This document shows positions 40,041 through 50,597 of a stretch of DNA of 64,000 nt, one piece after another; within the stretch, counting starts at the first letter, position 1; each line of letters begins with the position of its first letter. The DNA is from Rhyacichthys aspro. Taxonomy: Eukaryota; Chordata; Actinopteri; Gobiiformes; Rhyacichthyidae. Both the position numbers and the translations under genes were made by a program. The stretch is taken from the NCBI GenBank assembly GCA_036850595.1, contig CM072163.1, positions 3,520,595 to 3,584,594 on the forward strand, written 5' to 3'. The notes under the pieces were generated by a model, which was not told where the DNA came from, ran no database searches, and saw nothing but the letters and a program-made list of their open reading frames with translations.

Positions 40041-41100
40041 CCAGCACAGATTTTTAAAACTTTTCCTCTCCTTTAATGACAGTGGGCAGATTGCTTGGCC
40101 CCTATCCCCTCCCCATTGCTCCTGTTCTAATCCAAGCACAGGTCTTCTCTGCCTGTCACGCTCCTCTGTGGGATTGGCACTTTAATTAACTTCATATCTC
40201 TGTGTGGCGCTGCTGCAGCTACTCCTCCCCGAGCAGGAACACGTATACTGCACGCGTGTGAGCGCTCGCTGTCACGTCTGTTCAGCGCAGACCTCAAAGA
40301 TGAGCCGGGATAGAGCGGCTGTGTGCAAATATGTCAAATGTGGTAGAAATGGGCTCCGAACTTTGTGGTGGAATCTTAAAAGGTCAAGTTCAGTGTGTTA
40401 TTTTTATACTTCTTTCTTGTTTAAGTCTTTTTATTAAAGAGATATATCTGTATTTGTAGATTTTTGATTAGCATTTTTCTAGTTAATGCTTATGGTTTGT
40501 CATTTCTAGCTTATAATGCTGTTTAAGGGTGTGTTAACCTAACTATCTGCATTTTTCTTCTTAATGCTGTGTCTTTTTGTACCTTAAAGGCCGTTTGTGC
40601 GTCTAGATTTCTATTTATCCTATTTGTGTAACACCAAATCAGAGGGAACATGTCTTTTGACTTTTCTTGCCTCATTCAAACTAAAAAAATAAACAAAAAC
40701 CATGCACATCCTGTCCAAGTCTTTAATTGCATGATCAAGCTAATTACTTTCTGCTAATTGGCTTTCTACGAGGCGTACACTTTGATTACGCTATCACTGT
40801 TTTCCTTCCTGAAGTAAAGCCTCGTGAGTGTGTTCACGGTCCCTCAGGACAAAAACCCGCCGGTCTCATTCAGGTGGCGCGTTTGAAATGTATTGGCTTT
40901 GGTTCTGGATTCAGTGATAGCTCCAAAAACAATATGAAAACCCAAACAGTGACAGCGATCAGTGCTTTCGAGCGCGAGACTGTAGCCAAGATCGATATCT
41001 CTCAGCAACATCATGTAATTACCATTGATAGGTTCATGGGCTCGTTGGCAGAGCCCGAGGAAAGCCGCAGGTACCAGCTTCTCATTTTGTTGATTTGATT
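40041..41100. other. CNE-like segments
   Basis: Two balanced blocks occur, 40,070-40,350 and 40,790-41,090. The second has a 123-codon frame on the plus strand without any known motif. It contains TCATGTAATTACCATTGATA, a homeodomain-type core in complex sequence. Regulatory rather than coding is the more likely reading. Confidence 0.25.
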
Positions 41101-41428
41101 GTTGAGTTTATTGGCCTGAAATGTTTAATCTCTGATGTTGTTCTTCTTTTGCTGAATAAACTGGGATGTAAATAGCTGGTGTTAGCAATAGAGACAGTAA
41201 AGGGATAAAAAGAAAAAGAAAATACACTAGTTTATTGTATCACAACATTGGGTTTTGTTAATTTTTGTGAAAAACAAATTGGTGTTTTAGAACCAGAATG
41301 ACTTCAGAAAGTTTGTAAGAGCCTAGCCTGCAACAATTATAATTAAATAAACTGAATTGTACATATTTATTGGTTTATTTATTATTTCAGTTTGAGAAAT
41401 TCTGGTTTAAATCAACTAAAAATGCAGG
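41101..41428. other. AT-rich non-coding
   Basis: Nothing recognised. Confidence 0.3.
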
Positions 41429-41519
41429 AAAATAAATAAATAATAAAAAAAATAAAATATAAAACAAAATAAATAAAATAAAATAAAATAAAATAAAATA
41501 AAATAAATAAAATAAAATA
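41429..41519. repeat. A-rich low-complexity / (AAAAT)n
   Basis: AAATAAATAAATAATAAAAA passes into about eight perfect AAAAT units and then a mixed AAAT/AAAAT tail. Confidence 0.95.
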
Positions 41520-41960
41520 GGTCTCTTCACTAAGTGCTGCTCATGTTATTAAATATGTCTCATGGGGTCCCCTGGAAGAGCAATGACTTAACCTCTCTTT
41601 AAGGTCAACATTCACTTTTAAAGACTTTTTCATTCAACACAAAGCCTTTCAAGACCCGAGTGCTGCCTGAACAAGAACAGAGAGGTGGCAAAAGAGGCAG
41701 AAAAAAGGTAGAGCATCTGTAATTAAACCGCACGGGTTCCTAATTAAATATTGTGCGGTTTAATTAGGAAACTTATCAGCGCGGCTAAATCCGTCTTTAC
41801 AGATGTTCCGTGTGAGGCTTTTCTGCGGGCGGCCATTTTGTTGAAGGAGGGGATGAGTCCAGGGGCCGTGTGAGGTATAAAGAGCTGGTCATTCAACGCT
41901 CAAATGTAATTTCCTTCCATTGTCTGCAATAGTCGTTTTCATTATGGTGGAATAGAAATT
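41520..41960. promoter_or_regulatory. CNE-like segment with interlocked inverted repeats
   Basis: This balanced stretch contains AATTAAACCGCAC (41,721-41,733) and its exact inverse GTGCGGTTTAATT (41,753-41,765). A second exact pair, TTCCTAATTA (41,737-41,746) and TAATTAGGAA (41,761-41,770), overlaps the first. The TAATTA cores are homeodomain-type sites. It is followed by GCGGGCGGCCATTTTG (YY1-like GCCATTTT). No coding frame. Confidence 0.35.
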
Positions 41961-42006
41961 ATGGGGCACTTAGAAGACAGGTTGTTTTTCAGCCTCGAGT
42001 CGGACC

Positions 42007-42048
42007 GAGGAGGAGGAGGAGGAGGAGGAGGAGGAGGAGGAGGAGGAG
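42007..42048. repeat. (GAG)n microsatellite
   Basis: About 14 uninterrupted GAG/AGG units, followed by a short degenerate continuation to about 42,072. Confidence 0.95.
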
Positions 42049-42072
42049 TGGAGGTGTAAATGGAGGAGGAGG

Positions 42073-43679
42073 TCCACAAGAATCTGTGAGACTCCTAATG
42101 TTCAAATATCAATTAATAGAAGCCATAATGTGAGACAGCGTTGAGTGAAGAGGGTATAATAAAGGAATATTTAGTGATAATTATGAAATGTCTGGTGTTG
42201 AAAGTGATTATGGGAAAATCTAGCGACTTGTGGCAGATGGAAAACAGCAATAACAATCGTGAAAACATAGATTGTAAAAATATTGTGACTTTTTTTTACG
42301 ATGAGTATGATTTGAAGCTCAACATGGCACCGTTTTGATTTAACAACAGCAGTCTTTCTTATATTTGTTGTTGGAATGGTGTCTTTAAGCCCCTCCCCCT
42401 GAGCTCTGATTGGTCAGATGGTGCACTAAAAGTGGAGCTGCAGAAACGGATTCTTAATCTTTAAAAATGTATTTTTACAAGTGTTTAAACACCTCAGAAT
42501 AGTCGACCTATAAGCATTTTTAATATATTCAGTCTGGCTGAAACGTTTTATGCTTTTAGATTTGATGAAGAGGCTTTGGCATTGTCTTTATTTCCTTGTT
42601 TTTTGGCATTTTAACAGGTTTAGTATAGCTTTATTACATTTTGGCCAAGATATACTGTACATGGACTGACAAATAGACCTATTCAAGACATGGGTGAAAA
42701 TATGATTCATATTATTGAGTTTATTTATTAAATATCATTATACTTTTTTATATTCAAATCATTCCAGTTTCCACTTTGCAAAATCTCTAAGAGAAATGTA
42801 GTTTTGAGTTTTGTGCAGTCAACACTTTCCTTCTGAAAACTTCCCTAAAGTAGGAGATGGGCATCGTATTTAATTTGCCGTGGTTCTTAAAACCTTCCTC
42901 TAACTAGTTTGAAAACTTGTGTGCATCTTGGAGCAGGGATTTGGCTCTTCTGTCCACTTAGCAAAAGCCCTAAACTCTGAGGCAGTAAGTACTCAGTCCT
43001 CAGTCCCTGCAGGAGGGATTAGAAAAGCCCCCGTCAACGCTGTCGATTATGATGTGCAAATAAAGGTATTCAGAGAATTAATGGCAGGACAGTCACTTGA
43101 ATAAGAATAGATGAGAATTAAAGCCTCATTGGATGAAATAATCCCACAAATATATGCCTATTCATGTTATCTTATTCAGCGAAAACAACACATTTTCTTA
43201 TATTTTAGACGTCAGAAGTAGAAGTCAGCAAATGTACGTTAAATTACTTCTCGATTGTCCGACACAAATCCCCAAGCACACACCGCTATGTACTTTTTAA
43301 TAGTGACAGTGTTATTTTGATGGAGCTCATTTAAATTCAGATTAAGCAGAAGTAGACTTGGACAGACTGCGGTGGCTTCAGTCTCTGCGTCTGAGCGTGG
43401 GCTGTAAATGAATGCAAATGAGATAATGACGGTCCAAAAGTCAAGTTTGTGAATAATCCTCAAGTGCTTCAAGCTGTCTGACAAATACAGACATACCTGA
43501 GTCAGTGGAGCAGGCACGTCTTAGACTCACCCTCCAGTTATAAAGTCTGCAAACAATAGAGAATAGATATATCAGCTTTATCATAAATCAACAACAGGCA
43601 TGAAAAAAATTTACGATATACACGTAGAAAGTTTCCACTGGAGCAGTATGGTACGGCTCAGTTTCTATTGTCAAACGGG
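42073..43679. other. Non-coding stretch
   Basis: No gene. The patch 42,910-43,140 (CAGTCCTCAGTCCCTGCAGG, GCCTCATTGGATGAAATAAT) is balanced and CNE-like, as is 43,320-43,450. Confidence 0.25.
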
Positions 43680-44148
43680 TTTTAAAGTGTTTATCAAAGC
43701 TCCACTTCCTGATTTTCTTTTTTTGTCCCTGTCTCAGACTCCAGGGACCTCTCCTGTTTCTCTTTTATTAAAAAAAAATAAAACAAGACCAGTTTTTCCT
43801 CCAAAATACTAATCCATTTGACCAAACTGAAGTTTAGAGTTTAGCGTTAGCTTAGCTGTGACTTCAGCGTCAGGACGACAATTATCTCCTCCTCGTTAAA
43901 CATGACGTGATTGAATTGACAGTATTTATCTGTGTTTTACGTTGCCTCCCTTTTCTCTGTTGATGCTTTTCTTTTTTCAGCTGTTTCTCTGTTAAAAGAC
44001 ATATTCAGCTGAAAATACACTTTATCTGCAGCTATTAAACTTCCTGGAACGTCACGTGACAAGTGTCGACCAATGGGAGCGCTCCTTTTTCGAGCAGGTT
44101 TTCTGTTCCTGAATAGAGGTTCTCATCTATTACAATCCCTTAGAATAA
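43680..44148 (-). repeat. TTAAAG-family MITE-like copy, fullest example
   Basis: It starts TTAAAGTG then AAAGCTCCACTTCCTGATTT. It contains GTCCCTGTCTCAGACTCC, GTTGCCTCCCTTTTCTCTGT, and GTCGACCAATGGGAGCGCTC, and ends near ATAGAGGTTCTCATCTATTA. It is the reverse orientation of the copies at 11,048, 25,865 and 29,031. There is no coding capacity; a 146-codon frame crossing its right edge has no motif. Confidence 0.7.
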
Positions 44149-46354
44149 ACAGTAGATGGATCAGAAAGACTGTTTTTTACTATTTGGTTTTTTTTTTGGC
44201 CTTTTTACCAACTACAAGAAAAAAATATCAGGTAGTCTGTTTAAGTTCACCATGTTTATTTATGTATTTATTAACTTTACACAAGCTAACTTCTCAGTCG
44301 GGCTTTTACTTCTGCTTTTGTCGACCTTGCCAACTTAAATTCATAAAGGTTCACTGGTCGTCTATTGTTCTCCTGTTATTTCATCTCTTCTCCTGGATGT
44401 ACACTGGTTTTGTTTTTACACTTTCTGAACCGAGAGCCACCTGGAGTTCAGCCTCAGAGATGTTTACTGTGCGGTCGCCGCCGGTCAGAGGTATGAAAGC
44501 TTTTAGAGTTTAGCAGTTGTCCTTTGGTCCCCTGGGGGTTCGCTGTCACCGCGGAGCATCAGAAACGCCGATAGGTTACCTCTGTAAAGTTGACTCACCG
44601 TGGATCCGCCTCAGTCCCTCGTCTGTGGCTTAAAAGCTGCTCCAGTTCTTTTTAACCATCAAAGACGAGCTCAAAAGCAGAAAAAAATGGCTGCAGCCCA
44701 ATATCTCTTTGTATGTTTTCGGTTTGTTTTGACACAGCTCTTTGTTAAAGTACTCTTTCATGCTCTGTTGTCTTTTTGCAGCTTGTTTTTACTGTTTGAA
44801 CTCAGAAAAGTAATCAAAAAACTGACACAACCCTAACAATTACAAATAACAACACATGTTTTATTTCGCCAAATGCACCTCACGTGAAGGAAAGCGTCAG
44901 TGTTGCAAAATGAACACAGTAAAGGCGGACTATTCACCGTGACAGAGCTGTATAATGCAGTCAAGCTCTAATCATATCTATGTATCACAAAACCTCTGTG
45001 AGCTGTCTCAGTTCATCATATTTCTGCTGAATAATGTACCACGCAGCTCGCTACACAGCCCTGTTTAATCCAGTAAGGAGCCGTTATTTTTGCAGTTTCA
45101 GGCTGGATTCAGGCTTGATTGTCGCATTGGATTCTGTTTGGAAGTGTCCTGAGAAATATTCACAAGGACTCGGTACGTTTTATTAGTTATGATCACGTTT
45201 AACCGACTAGACTTTAGTTTGTTTAATCAGATCAATAAGTTCTACTCCCTGAAAGAGTAATTATAGTTGAGCCAAATCCCACCCAACACGAGACGGATCA
45301 GAGCAAAACAGACAATAGAACTGCGGTGATTTATTTTGCAAATTGCAGATGAGTCTTAAATTGAACAAAGTCCAATTATTTTTTGATGCAGAACAAAGAA
45401 TCAAAGTCCGACTGTGAGAAAACAGCTTCACTATTCAAAGCCATAAGGCGTTTGAAGTGAAAATGTGCATCAGTGTAATCACTTCACAAAACAGTACACC
45501 TCTGCTGAGATGTATTATTTTCCACATAATTAACTGCAATCATCCTCATTGTTAGATTGTGATCTGTTAACAACTAAGCTACAGACGAGCTAACACGGAA
45601 AAAACAGCTCCGAGAACCAGAGAAAACATTAAATATTCTATTGCAAAGTGTATTTTTAGCTCCAATCCAGGTTTGCTTTGGCTTTTGAATGAACTTTAGA
45701 GACTTGTCATGGGATGTTTACTCAAAGAAATGCAAGTTAAGACCTGTTAAGACGTTAAAAAAACACAGTATCTCTACAAATAGTCTACTCTCTTTAGTGA
45801 AATGAAGTTAAAATGTTAGAACATTTAAATAATAAAGAGTTGAAATGCTTTAAAGCTTGTTTAATTATACTCTTACAAACTGTAGCCACAAACAAAATGC
45901 TGGAGGAACTTGTCCAAGAGGCAATATGCCAAATACTGCCTGTTTGTTTTGTATTTGTCACCGATGAAAGCTGTTAGTTTAATGTTAACCTTTGTCTCCG
46001 GCCGTACCTTATGCTGAGTAACCTTTAAAAGCAATATCTGCATCATACTTTCATCTAAAGCAATGGTTCTCTACCCTCACGATGACATTTGAAGGAATCG
46101 CTGTAATAATGCCCCGTATCTATTTCCAACCTGGACGTACAACTCGATTCTTTCCTCGTTTTTGTCCAGTTGATTTTTTAAAAGAGGTCAACGGTCCCTC
46201 ACTTGATATTGCACCTTCTTTAAATGCATTACTTTAAAATGAGGAGCGATCGCCCGAAGGGAAACATTCACAGGGGCATTTTCTTTCCGCGTCTGCCTTT
46301 CATTATTTCTGCTGCCATTCAGAAGTGACATGTCTCAAACCAGTCCATACCCGT
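44149..46354. other. Non-coding stretch with CNE-like patches
   Basis: The patch 44,390-44,660 is CpG-richer, and 44,990-45,560 and 46,200-46,330 (GAGGAGCGATCGCCCGAAGG) are balanced. No gene is supported. Confidence 0.25.
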
Positions 46355-46402
46355 CTATAATCATCAGAGGTGGGTAGAATAATCATCAGAGGTGGGTGGA
46401 AT
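46355..46402 (+). repeat. Short tandem duplication, ~23-bp unit
   Basis: AATCATCAGAGGTGGGTAGA is followed at once by AATCATCAGAGGTGGGTGGA. CAGAGGTGGGTAGAAT is a start motif of a repeat common in fish, so this may be a fragment of it. Confidence 0.6.
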
Positions 46403-47963
46403 AGTCATCGTTAGAACAAGACAGAGCTACACAAAGTAAATCACAAGGTGCACAAATAAAAGTCTTGAGTTAGCACTGGTTTAGAAGCCTGACTCTGCAC
46501 CATCTGGAAGGGCTTCTGCTGAAAAAGTTTGCAAAAGGACAGGTACTTTACATAAATAACTGGTCTATAGTTGGATTTATTAACCCCACTTCTATCCAAT
46601 CATGTTGTTTATGTTTGTAAGGATAAAATTCAAACCTAAATCATACAAATAATGTGCTTGGAGCAGTTCAAGAAGCATCGTAAACGCAAAATCTCACAAG
46701 AATCCAGCTGCAGCGCAAAGTTACTGTTTTAGTTCCAATTTAACCATTTCTTTAATATTAGTTTGGTGAGTTAAATCCTAGTTTGACACTGCGGAGTCAA
46801 ATTCATCACCAGCAGCCTTGAACAAACGAGTTTTTACATTTTTTTAAATGTGAAAAAAGGTTTTAGGGTGTCATCAGAATACGTCGTCACGTGAATTTTG
46901 TGAAAACTTGTTTAGAGACAGCACTGACCTCTGGAAACTACCAACAATAATGGAAAGCACTTTGTATTTGACAAATAGAAAATAAGGCTTTTAGAGTTTG
47001 AATATATAGATTTGTTAAAAAAAAACAGAGTGAACAGGCCAAGCTTTCTTACAAACCAAATGAATAAAGCAACTGGCAGAAGTCAAAGGTCTGGTTTGGG
47101 TTTTTCAAGTTGGCGTGATGGTATCTACAAATATACATGAAGAAGCACACAAAATAAAATATGAGTGGGTTGATAAACAGAAAAGACACAAGCAGAGACC
47201 TACAGCTGACACTTAACCCTTACTCTGTCTCTCTGGAAACTTTACTAAGGATTGGACCTTTTAGTTTTTATTATAGCTTCTCTTCAAAATCCAGCAACAG
47301 TTTCAGATTCACACATTTGTCTCAACACTGTTACCTTAAAAGAGCTTAAAAAGTTCCTTTAAAACAGACACTGACCCTTTAAGGAAAACACTCCTAAATA
47401 TACTTTGACATAAATTACTGTTCTTTTTGACTAATGAAGCATATGCAGCGATTAATAAAAGGTGTAAGTGCAATCGCGACTCAATATCTAAAAGCTTAAT
47501 TATTCCCGGAATAGGACGACTCCACTTTTGTGCAATTCATTTACGATATTATTTGGTCCGAGCCGTCTTTATCACTCGCTGACGATCTCCGAGCAACTAA
47601 ATGAGTCTTTTGAAAAAGTGTCGCATTGAAGAGTCTAATAGGATTTCCACAGTGACACGGTCCACTATCTTAAATACGGGTGAGCTAATTAAACTAATTG
47701 TAGTGATATGCATAAAAGAATTCACTTCGCCCACTGCACTGAAGGCTGACACTAGATATCGTTGAAGGAAATCTAATCTCATCGTTGCACTGACCTCAGT
47801 CTCTTTACTTTTAGCGTTTCTCTATTGTACTGCTTTAAATATCATCCAATACAATATAATAATCATCACAAACTAGTTCAAAGTTGTCTTTAAAAGTGGG
47901 CAGAACAGCAGAGAAAAGACAGTCTAGATACACTTTCATAATTTCCACAAAATCCCACTTTCA
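46403..47963. other. Non-coding stretch
   Basis: AT-rich; the patch 47,450-47,780 is balanced and CNE-like (GTGAGCTAATTAAACTAATT, GTAGTGATATGCATAAAAGA). No gene. Confidence 0.25.
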
Positions 47964-48131
47964 TTAAAGGTCCCATATTATGCTAAATCGACTTTTCTGA
48001 GCTTTTAACCATGTTCTAACGTTGTTTCTACCTCAAACACATACCCAAAGTTGTGTTTTGTTTCATTCGCGCATGTTTAAGTAATTTATTTAGTTTGAGT
48101 AACAGTCCCTAAAACGAGCTGTTTCACGCAA

Positions 48132-48139
48132 TGACGTCA
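48132..48139 (+). promoter_or_regulatory. Perfect CRE (TGACGTCA) in element's 5' region
   Basis: The palindromic cAMP-response element consensus TGACGTCA lies about 150 bp inside the left end, upstream of the THAP reading frame. It is a plausible promoter site for the plus-strand gene. By chance alone an 8-mer is not rare, so position is the main argument. Confidence 0.35.
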
Positions 48140-48280
48140 ATAAGTGAAATAAACCACTCCTCTCCAGGAAGTGCTCCTCCACACTCCTCCTGCCCCTCTC
48201 TCCTGCCCCTCTGTCAACAAGTGCCGTGCTCCGCAGCTCAGACACAGAGAAGCATTGCTGCTAATGTGTTAGCTTACTTA

Positions 48281-49688
48281 CCGTCAGCAACATTCGGCTG
48301 TGGGAGTTTTACTGCGTTGTTTTCTCTCCCAAAAAAGAATTAACATGTAAGAAGTGGTTGGAGTTTATTATTCGAAACTCCCAGGGTAAAGTAGCCAAAC
48401 AGGTTTTTGTCTGTAACCAACACTTCACTCCACTTCCTCAACATGGTCCAAAATTTTAAAAAAGGGTGCTAATCCCACTATAAAAGACACCGAAGAGGAG
48501 CCCAGAGCAGTAAGTACTACTATATTGCTAATGATAATTTCGAGTAGAGTTTTGTATAGTTTCGAGTTTTGTATAGCTTATGTTTAAAGATAATATCTTT
48601 GTTTTCATTCTTTATAAAACGCAAAACTGCTGCTCATGTTGCTAAAGCACATTTTGATAATTAGCGGCTGTTACCTTTTCACGGCAAAAACAACGAGGTG
48701 TGAAAAGTGTCTGTAGGTTGTAGTCACATTGTCTAGTTGATTAGACCGTCGTCTTACTGTTGTTATGCTAACAGTGTGTGTGAATAGGGTTAGATGTGTT
48801 TGACCCTCGTTTCTTATCACGCTCTTAGGTTAGACAATGACAACTGAGTATCTGTTGTATTTTCCAGAGCACTTCTCAAGAATCGTCCAGCTTCACAGAA
48901 CATACATTTCACCAACCAGAAGCAGCAGTAAATGTACAGGCAACCTCTGCATTGGTGCTAACTAGATCTGTGGCTACACAGTTATCTGCAAGCAGTCTGA
49001 GGTTACACCACTTCAGAAGTAAAGGTAAACAATCCAACAAAAACCCAGATCATATGAATTATACAAAAAATGAACAACAACATAAGAGTACACACAAAAA
49101 TGTAGGTCTTTGGTGTGTTTTTAGTCATGCATTTCATCAGGCATCCATACAGCATTAGAGCTACAAGTACTCAATACTTTATCAGATTAGAAGTATGTTA
49201 TTTTACAACAATTCAATGAAGAAAGAAATAGCACTGTGTGTTAGATCAGAACAGCTTGTACACAAGATGAATACATGTCCCCAGTACGAAGCCAGTTTCC
49301 CAGTACCTTTTTAATTCATTTTGCATATAGTGTATGTACATTCTTTACAAATTACAACAAACAGCCTGATATAACCTGATGTGCCTCTTCCAGACTTGGT
49401 GAAGAGCAGGAGACAGAAATGTTCAATGTTACATACTAATGTATGTTTTTCATGTTGATTTAGCTCACTTAATCATCTTTAAATGTGACACACTGCTGTT
49501 GTTCTATCACAGGTGTCCAAGCAGCTGTTGCCACTACAAATAGGAGCACACAGGAGGGAATGACCACTCTGATGCTTGCGCCGAGAAATCCCCAGCACCA
49601 GCTCACAAAACTCCTGCATGCAACAAACCTGAGTCGCCTGGAAGAAGAGACAAAGATGTTTGGCGATATGCTCCTTAGCAAAACCTAA
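48281..49688 (+). pseudogene. THAP-domain protein gene, decayed
   Basis: THAP is a C2CH zinc-binding DNA-recognition domain. Visible pieces in order are ATFGCGSFTALFSLPK (from 48,287), ELTCKKWLEFI, then QVFVCNQHFTPLP with the C-x-x-H pair at 48,412 and 48,421. The first zinc Cys of C-x3-C is replaced by Ala. A one-base loss in the A run at 48,331-48,336 breaks the frame between LPK and ELTCKKW, and a second shift occurs at about 48,450-48,462. Exon 1 ends at a GTAAGT donor (48,509/48,510). Exon 2 is 48,868-49,024, containing TRSVATQLS and HHFRSKG, with good AG and GT sites. Exon 3 is 49,513-49,688, beginning GVQAAVATTNRST and ending at TAA 49,686-49,688, with AATAAA at 49,715. Exon 3 overlaps antisense with the last exon of the minus-strand gene, so its later part may not be original THAP-gene sequence. 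The start codon is not identifiable. Confidence 0.6.
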
Positions 49689-50499
49689 ATAATTTGTATT
49701 TATGTGGATTTTATAATAAAAAAAATTATGATTGGAATTACACCAGTCTTTTAAATTAGCACTTACTCTTCTTCTGTTCTTCTTTTAACTGGTCCATAGT
49801 CTGTATGATAAATGTTATTTATATTTTGAAGAGTATATATGTTCAAGCAGTTGGCCTCCAGGCCAGGATGTGCTGTAATACACGGAGGAGGAGCAAGAAG
49901 CTGATTTATTTGCCTTAAAACCTAAAAATGAAAAATGATGATCAGTATTTACAGTAATGTAAAGCTGCATTTACATTTACAAAACTAATTACATGTAGTT
50001 TTCATTTTACTACAAGGTTGCAGGAATGCTATCATTCATAGCATTTTATTATAACAGCAGCAGTCTTGTGCTGTAAGCCTGTAAGTATGGGTGTGCACCA
50101 TAGTCTATTTGAAAACAACATAACGTGGTAAGACAGGCATAATAGTTGAAACTTTATTACACAAATATTACTGCATAGCTCTACATATTGCTAGGCTACT
50201 TTATTATAGTTCTTTCAATACACTGCACAACAGCTCCTTAGGAGTCTCCAGGCAGCATACATTCTCAACTTCAGTAGGCATTGTACGGTCATTTCCACAT
50301 GTGCACCTATAAACAGAAGCAGTTAACACGCGCTATGCTACGGGCTACACCATAGAAACATACACAATAAATAGTTTCTCATTTACCAAGCAGAAACGTC
50401 TTGTAGAAGCCTTCGAGGTCTTTGTGTTTGCTCATGTTCTTCGAACTCAGAGTCAGACTCTGGGTCGAAGATATACGGCTCAGTTACTCTCAAAGCCAT
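49469..50499 (-). CDS. P2X7 ballast-domain (P2RX7 C-terminal-like) protein
   Basis: Four minus-strand exons, 50,499-50,387, 50,306-50,222, 49,921-49,767 and 49,637-49,469, join in frame to give 173 aa. It starts MALRVTEPYIFDPESDSEFE (acidic). Domain landmarks are W38-C39-x-C41-G42, M47-P-T49, C55-C56, C80-I-T-x-H84-P-G86, C91-L, then R126...W131-C-W-G134...L136-G...R141-V-V-I-P145-S-C147. This order is that of the zinc-binding cytoplasmic ballast domain of P2X7 receptors, which also exists as stand-alone proteins in fish and invertebrates. No transmembrane P2X part is present, so it is not a channel. Molecular function of the stand-alone form is unknown to me. The exon 3/4 join (phase 2, E118) reproduces the reading frame exactly. 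The exon 2 donor (GTATTG) is the weakest site; if unused, translation stops soon after at TAA with an overlapping AATAAA, giving 71 aa. The usual third Cys of WCxCGxC is Asp44, and the tail after PSCV does not look like the family. Confidence 0.72.
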
Positions 50500-50583
50500 T
50501 GCTGAAAAAGTTATTACTACGATGTACCGTGTTTACTTCAGTCTGTTTCCAGCGGCAGTTCGTAGAGGTAACGTGACGCCAGA

Positions 50584-50597
50584 CCGGAAGTGGGCGG
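50584..50597 (-). promoter_or_regulatory. ETS site plus GC box, promoter of ballast-domain gene
   Basis: CCGGAAGT (50,584-50,591; ETS consensus ACTTCCGG on the gene's strand) abuts GGGCGG (50,592-50,597; Sp1 GC box), 85-98 bp upstream of the minus-strand ATG at 50,499 and about 195 bp inside the right end of the element. There is no TATA box. This is the layout of a housekeeping-type promoter, suggesting the element carries its own promoter. Confidence 0.5.

Noticed and set aside
40727..41098. 123-codon plus frame as a gene
   Set aside because: No motif and no splice or promoter support; composition is CNE-like.
50204..50306. Ballast-type protein ending at TAA 50,204-50,206 as the full product (71 aa)
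   Set aside because: Further exons downstream (49,921-49,767 and 49,637-49,469) continue the family motifs in compatible phase. The short form would need intron retention and is kept only as an alternative.
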